64,000 nucleotides of DNA from the NCBI GenBank assembly GCA_024637015.1, contig JAGXGE010000004.1, positions 248,001 to 312,000 of the forward strand. The letters are read 5' to 3'. How positions within the stretch are numbered: the first letter of the stretch is position 1; every line of letters starts with the position of its first letter. Positions 62,411-64,000 of this stretch are shown piece after piece. A model generated the notes under the pieces. The model searched no databases. It was not told the DNA's origin and saw only the letters and a list, made by a program, of their open reading frames with translations. Made by a program: the position numbers and the translations under genes. The DNA is from Aequorivita sp. GTDB taxonomy: Bacteria; Bacteroidota; Bacteroidia; Flavobacteriales; Flavobacteriaceae.

Positions 62411-63001
62411 ATGAGATTTACAGTTTTCCTTTTAATAATTCTTGGCTTTATTTTTTCCTGCGGAAATTCTTCCGAAGAGAATCAAAACCAAGAGCCCACA
62501 AACAATGCTTCCATTATTTTTGGCTACAAAGAATATAGCTTTCCGGAACTTTCCGCACCTGCAAAAGAGCAAGCAGTACATTGGGGGGTTTTGGAAGATT
62601 TATTTTTGGAAGCAAAAAAAATTAACGGAAGCAATTATGAAGCTTTACGAACCCACTCTGAACGCATAAAAGAATATTCAGATTCTCTTTTTAAAAACAT
62701 TCCGGACACACTTAATACTAAGCCTATAAACAGTAGGTTGTTAGTTTTAAAAACACGTTCGGAATTGTTGTTTCAAACATCACATCAATCTTTGATGGAT
62801 TCAACTAAAATTCAAAATTCCGTTAAAGAGATGAATGTTGCCGTAAATAACTTAATAGTGCAACTAAACGAAAAATTTCAGAAAGATAATATTGATGTCC
62901 AAAGGAAAGAAGACGAAGAAACCGAACTGAAAAAACAACAACGCTATAAAGATTCCATCATAAATTTGGAACTTCAGGACAAAAAGAACAAAAAAGTGTA
63001 A
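62411..63001 (+). CDS. Predicted lipoprotein, helical
   Basis: 196 residues from ATG 62411 (MRFTVFLLIILGFIFSCGNS, lipidation at C17). The remainder is charged and mainly helical, with a C-terminal Lys/Glu/Gln-rich coiled-coil-like end (about 165-196). No family recognised. The same frame is open upstream to 62312, but that part lies ahead of the -7 motif and lacks protein character. Followed 74 bases later by a lipoprotein M13 peptidase gene. Confidence 0.65.
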   Translation: MRFTVFLLIILGFIFSCGNSSEENQNQEPTNNASIIFGYKEYSFPELSAPAKEQAVHWGVLEDLFLEAKKINGSNYEALRTHSERIKEYSDSLFKNIPDTLNTKPINSRLLVLKTRSELLFQTSHQSLMDSTKIQNSVKEMNVAVNNLIVQLNEKFQKDNIDVQRKEDEETELKKQQRYKDSIINLELQDKKNKKV

Positions 63002-63074
63002 CAAAAATACGGAAAAGGCAACTTATCATTTAATATAAATTCAAACAATAAATACTATAATCTAAAATCATAAA

Positions 63075-64000
63075 ATGAAAACTAATTTTTTAAAACCCGT
63101 TGTGGCTTTTGCGGTTATAGCCGTAGCCACAACCGCTTGTAAAGAGAAGACCGAAGTAGCGCAGACAGACACTGAGCCACACGGAATTATCCTAGCAAAC
63201 ATGGACACCACCGTAAGTCCTAAAGCAGATTTTTACAATTATGTGAATGGAAACTGGATGAAAAACAACGAGATTCCAGATGACCAAACAAGTTGGGCTG
63301 GGTTCACCATTCTAAGAAAAAAGACAGATGCCGATATGTTGGACATTTTGTCAAGAGCAAAAGAAAGCGGAAAATACGCTGCAGATACAGATCAAGCCAA
63401 AGCTTTGATGATATATGAATCTAAGTTGGACTCTGTTGCAAGAAATAAGGTCGGTATTGAGCCGCTAAAACCAACACTTGAAAAAATTGCAGCCATGAAC
63501 AGCATGGAAGATTTTCAAAAATTGATGAGTGAGGATGCTGTGGCTGTCTCACAACCATTTTTAGGTCTTGCTGCTTTTTCAAACCCAAGCAATAGCGCAA
63601 TTAATTCGGCGTACATAACTCCAGGTGGTTTAGGCCTTCCAGACCGTGATTTTTATACCAATACAGACCCTGCTTCGGTAAAAATCCGTGAGCAGTATGT
63701 AGATCACATTACAAGAATGCTTCAGTTTTTGGGTGATTCTGAAGAATCTGCCCGTAAGCAAGCAGAAACCATTCTTGCTTTTGAAACAAAACTTGCTACT
63801 CCAAGATTGGACAAAGTGGCGAGTCGCGATTTCAGAAACTTCAACAACCCAAGAAGCATTGCAGAACTTCAAAAAATGCTTCCACAACTTCAGTGGGAAG
63901 AGGCATTTAAAGACATGGGTATTACCAAAAAAATGGATACTGTTATCGTGATGCAACCAAAGTATATGGAAACATTGAAGCAAATGTTTGCGAAGCCAGA
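63075..64000 (+). CDS. M13 family metallopeptidase (neprilysin-like), 5' part
   Basis: The first 308 codons of a gene that continues past the window. ATG 63075 opens a lipoprotein signal (FAVIAVATTACKEK, C22) and then the M13 N-terminal domain, with PKADFYNYVNGNWMKNNEIP (about 50-69) and GGLGLPDRDFY (about 184-194), both hallmarks of the PepO/neprilysin family. The catalytic HExxH lies beyond the window. It would degrade oligopeptides in the periplasm or at the surface. Confidence 0.9.
   Translation, partial: MKTNFLKPVVAFAVIAVATTACKEKTEVAQTDTEPHGIILANMDTTVSPKADFYNYVNGNWMKNNEIPDDQTSWAGFTILRKKTDADMLDILSRAKESGKYAADTDQAKALMIYESKLDSVARNKVGIEPLKPTLEKIAAMNSMEDFQKLMSEDAVAVSQPFLGLAAFSNPSNSAINSAYITPGGLGLPDRDFYTNTDPASVKIREQYVDHITRMLQFLGDSEESARKQAETILAFETKLATPRLDKVASRDFRNFNNPRSIAELQKMLPQLQWEEAFKDMGITKKMDTVIVMQPKYMETLKQMFAKP

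Noticed and set aside
1-64000. CRISPR arrays, insertion sequences, prophage or defence islands
   Set aside because: No regularly spaced repeats, transposase, phage or restriction gene is visible. Gene content is housekeeping, envelope and nutrient handling throughout.

Overview
The window is about 64 kb of chromosomal DNA from a member of the Bacteroidota, almost certainly a marine-type Flavobacteriaceae; I do not name the genus. The evidence is the AT-rich composition, three proteins with C-terminal type A sorting tails of the type IX secretion system, the abundance of the Bacteroidota -7 promoter motif TAnnTTTG in front of genes, frequent leaderless or near-leaderless starts, and family content typical of flavobacteria (DUF4292, DUF4286, DUF3109, TPR-AraC hybrid regulators, HTTM protein between ribF and serS, short-chain threonine dehydrogenase). 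It looks like a core-genome region. I see no insertion sequence, phage, integrase or CRISPR array, and no gene-free stretch longer than 300 bases.

Layout. 1-5.8 kb: a truncated dprA, an HU-CCDC81/SPOR membrane protein, an acyl-CoA thioesterase and a large secreted subtilase. 5.8-12.3 kb: a tight minus-strand operon (flippase, dut, sugar-phosphate nucleotidyltransferase, TPR protein, DUF4292 lipoprotein, EnvC-like M23 protein) that looks devoted to the cell envelope. 12.3-17.1 kb: minus-strand rsmA-mgtE-thioesterase, preceded by a large TPR protein and DUF4286. 17.3-26.2 kb: a secreted T9SS substrate, a lipoprotein, DUF3109, MarC, an S41 protease with dCMP deaminase, a HupE/UreJ protein, an APC permease and tRNA-Leu(CAA). 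26.3-33.2 kb: plus-strand housekeeping block prs, rplY, pth, ribF, HTTM, serS, enoyl-CoA hydratase. 33.2-42.4 kb: secreted or periplasmic peptide-handling genes (S15-like, S9), a PA0069-type radical SAM protein, and a TPR-AraC regulator next to two tiny membrane ORFs.

42.5-54.5 kb holds the metal-homeostasis block: a DtxR/MntR-type regulator with a good palindromic operator, a TroA/ZnuA-type ABC importer (binding protein, ATPase, two permeases that each carry a C-terminal winged-helix-like tail), and, convergent to it, feoA-feoB followed by two tandem small Cys-rich membrane proteins, and a SCO copper-chaperone-like protein. The regulator probably controls the importer. The Feo cluster may answer to a separate TTACGA palindrome. 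54.6-64 kb: a secreted M1 aminopeptidase, RseP with a long structured leader containing a possible 16-residue ORF, an ECF sigma factor overlapping a TPR membrane protein that is probably its anti-sigma partner, tRNA-Asn(GTT), tRNA-Arg(CCT), an SdiA-regulated-family protein, threonine dehydrogenase, a lipoprotein and a truncated M13 peptidase.

The most promising unexplained items are the winged-helix tails on both metal permeases, the tandem Cys-rich proteins behind feoB, the structured rseP leader, and the intergenic inverted repeats with two micro-ORFs in front of the S9 peptidase. Family assignments are from reading motifs by eye. No database search was possible.
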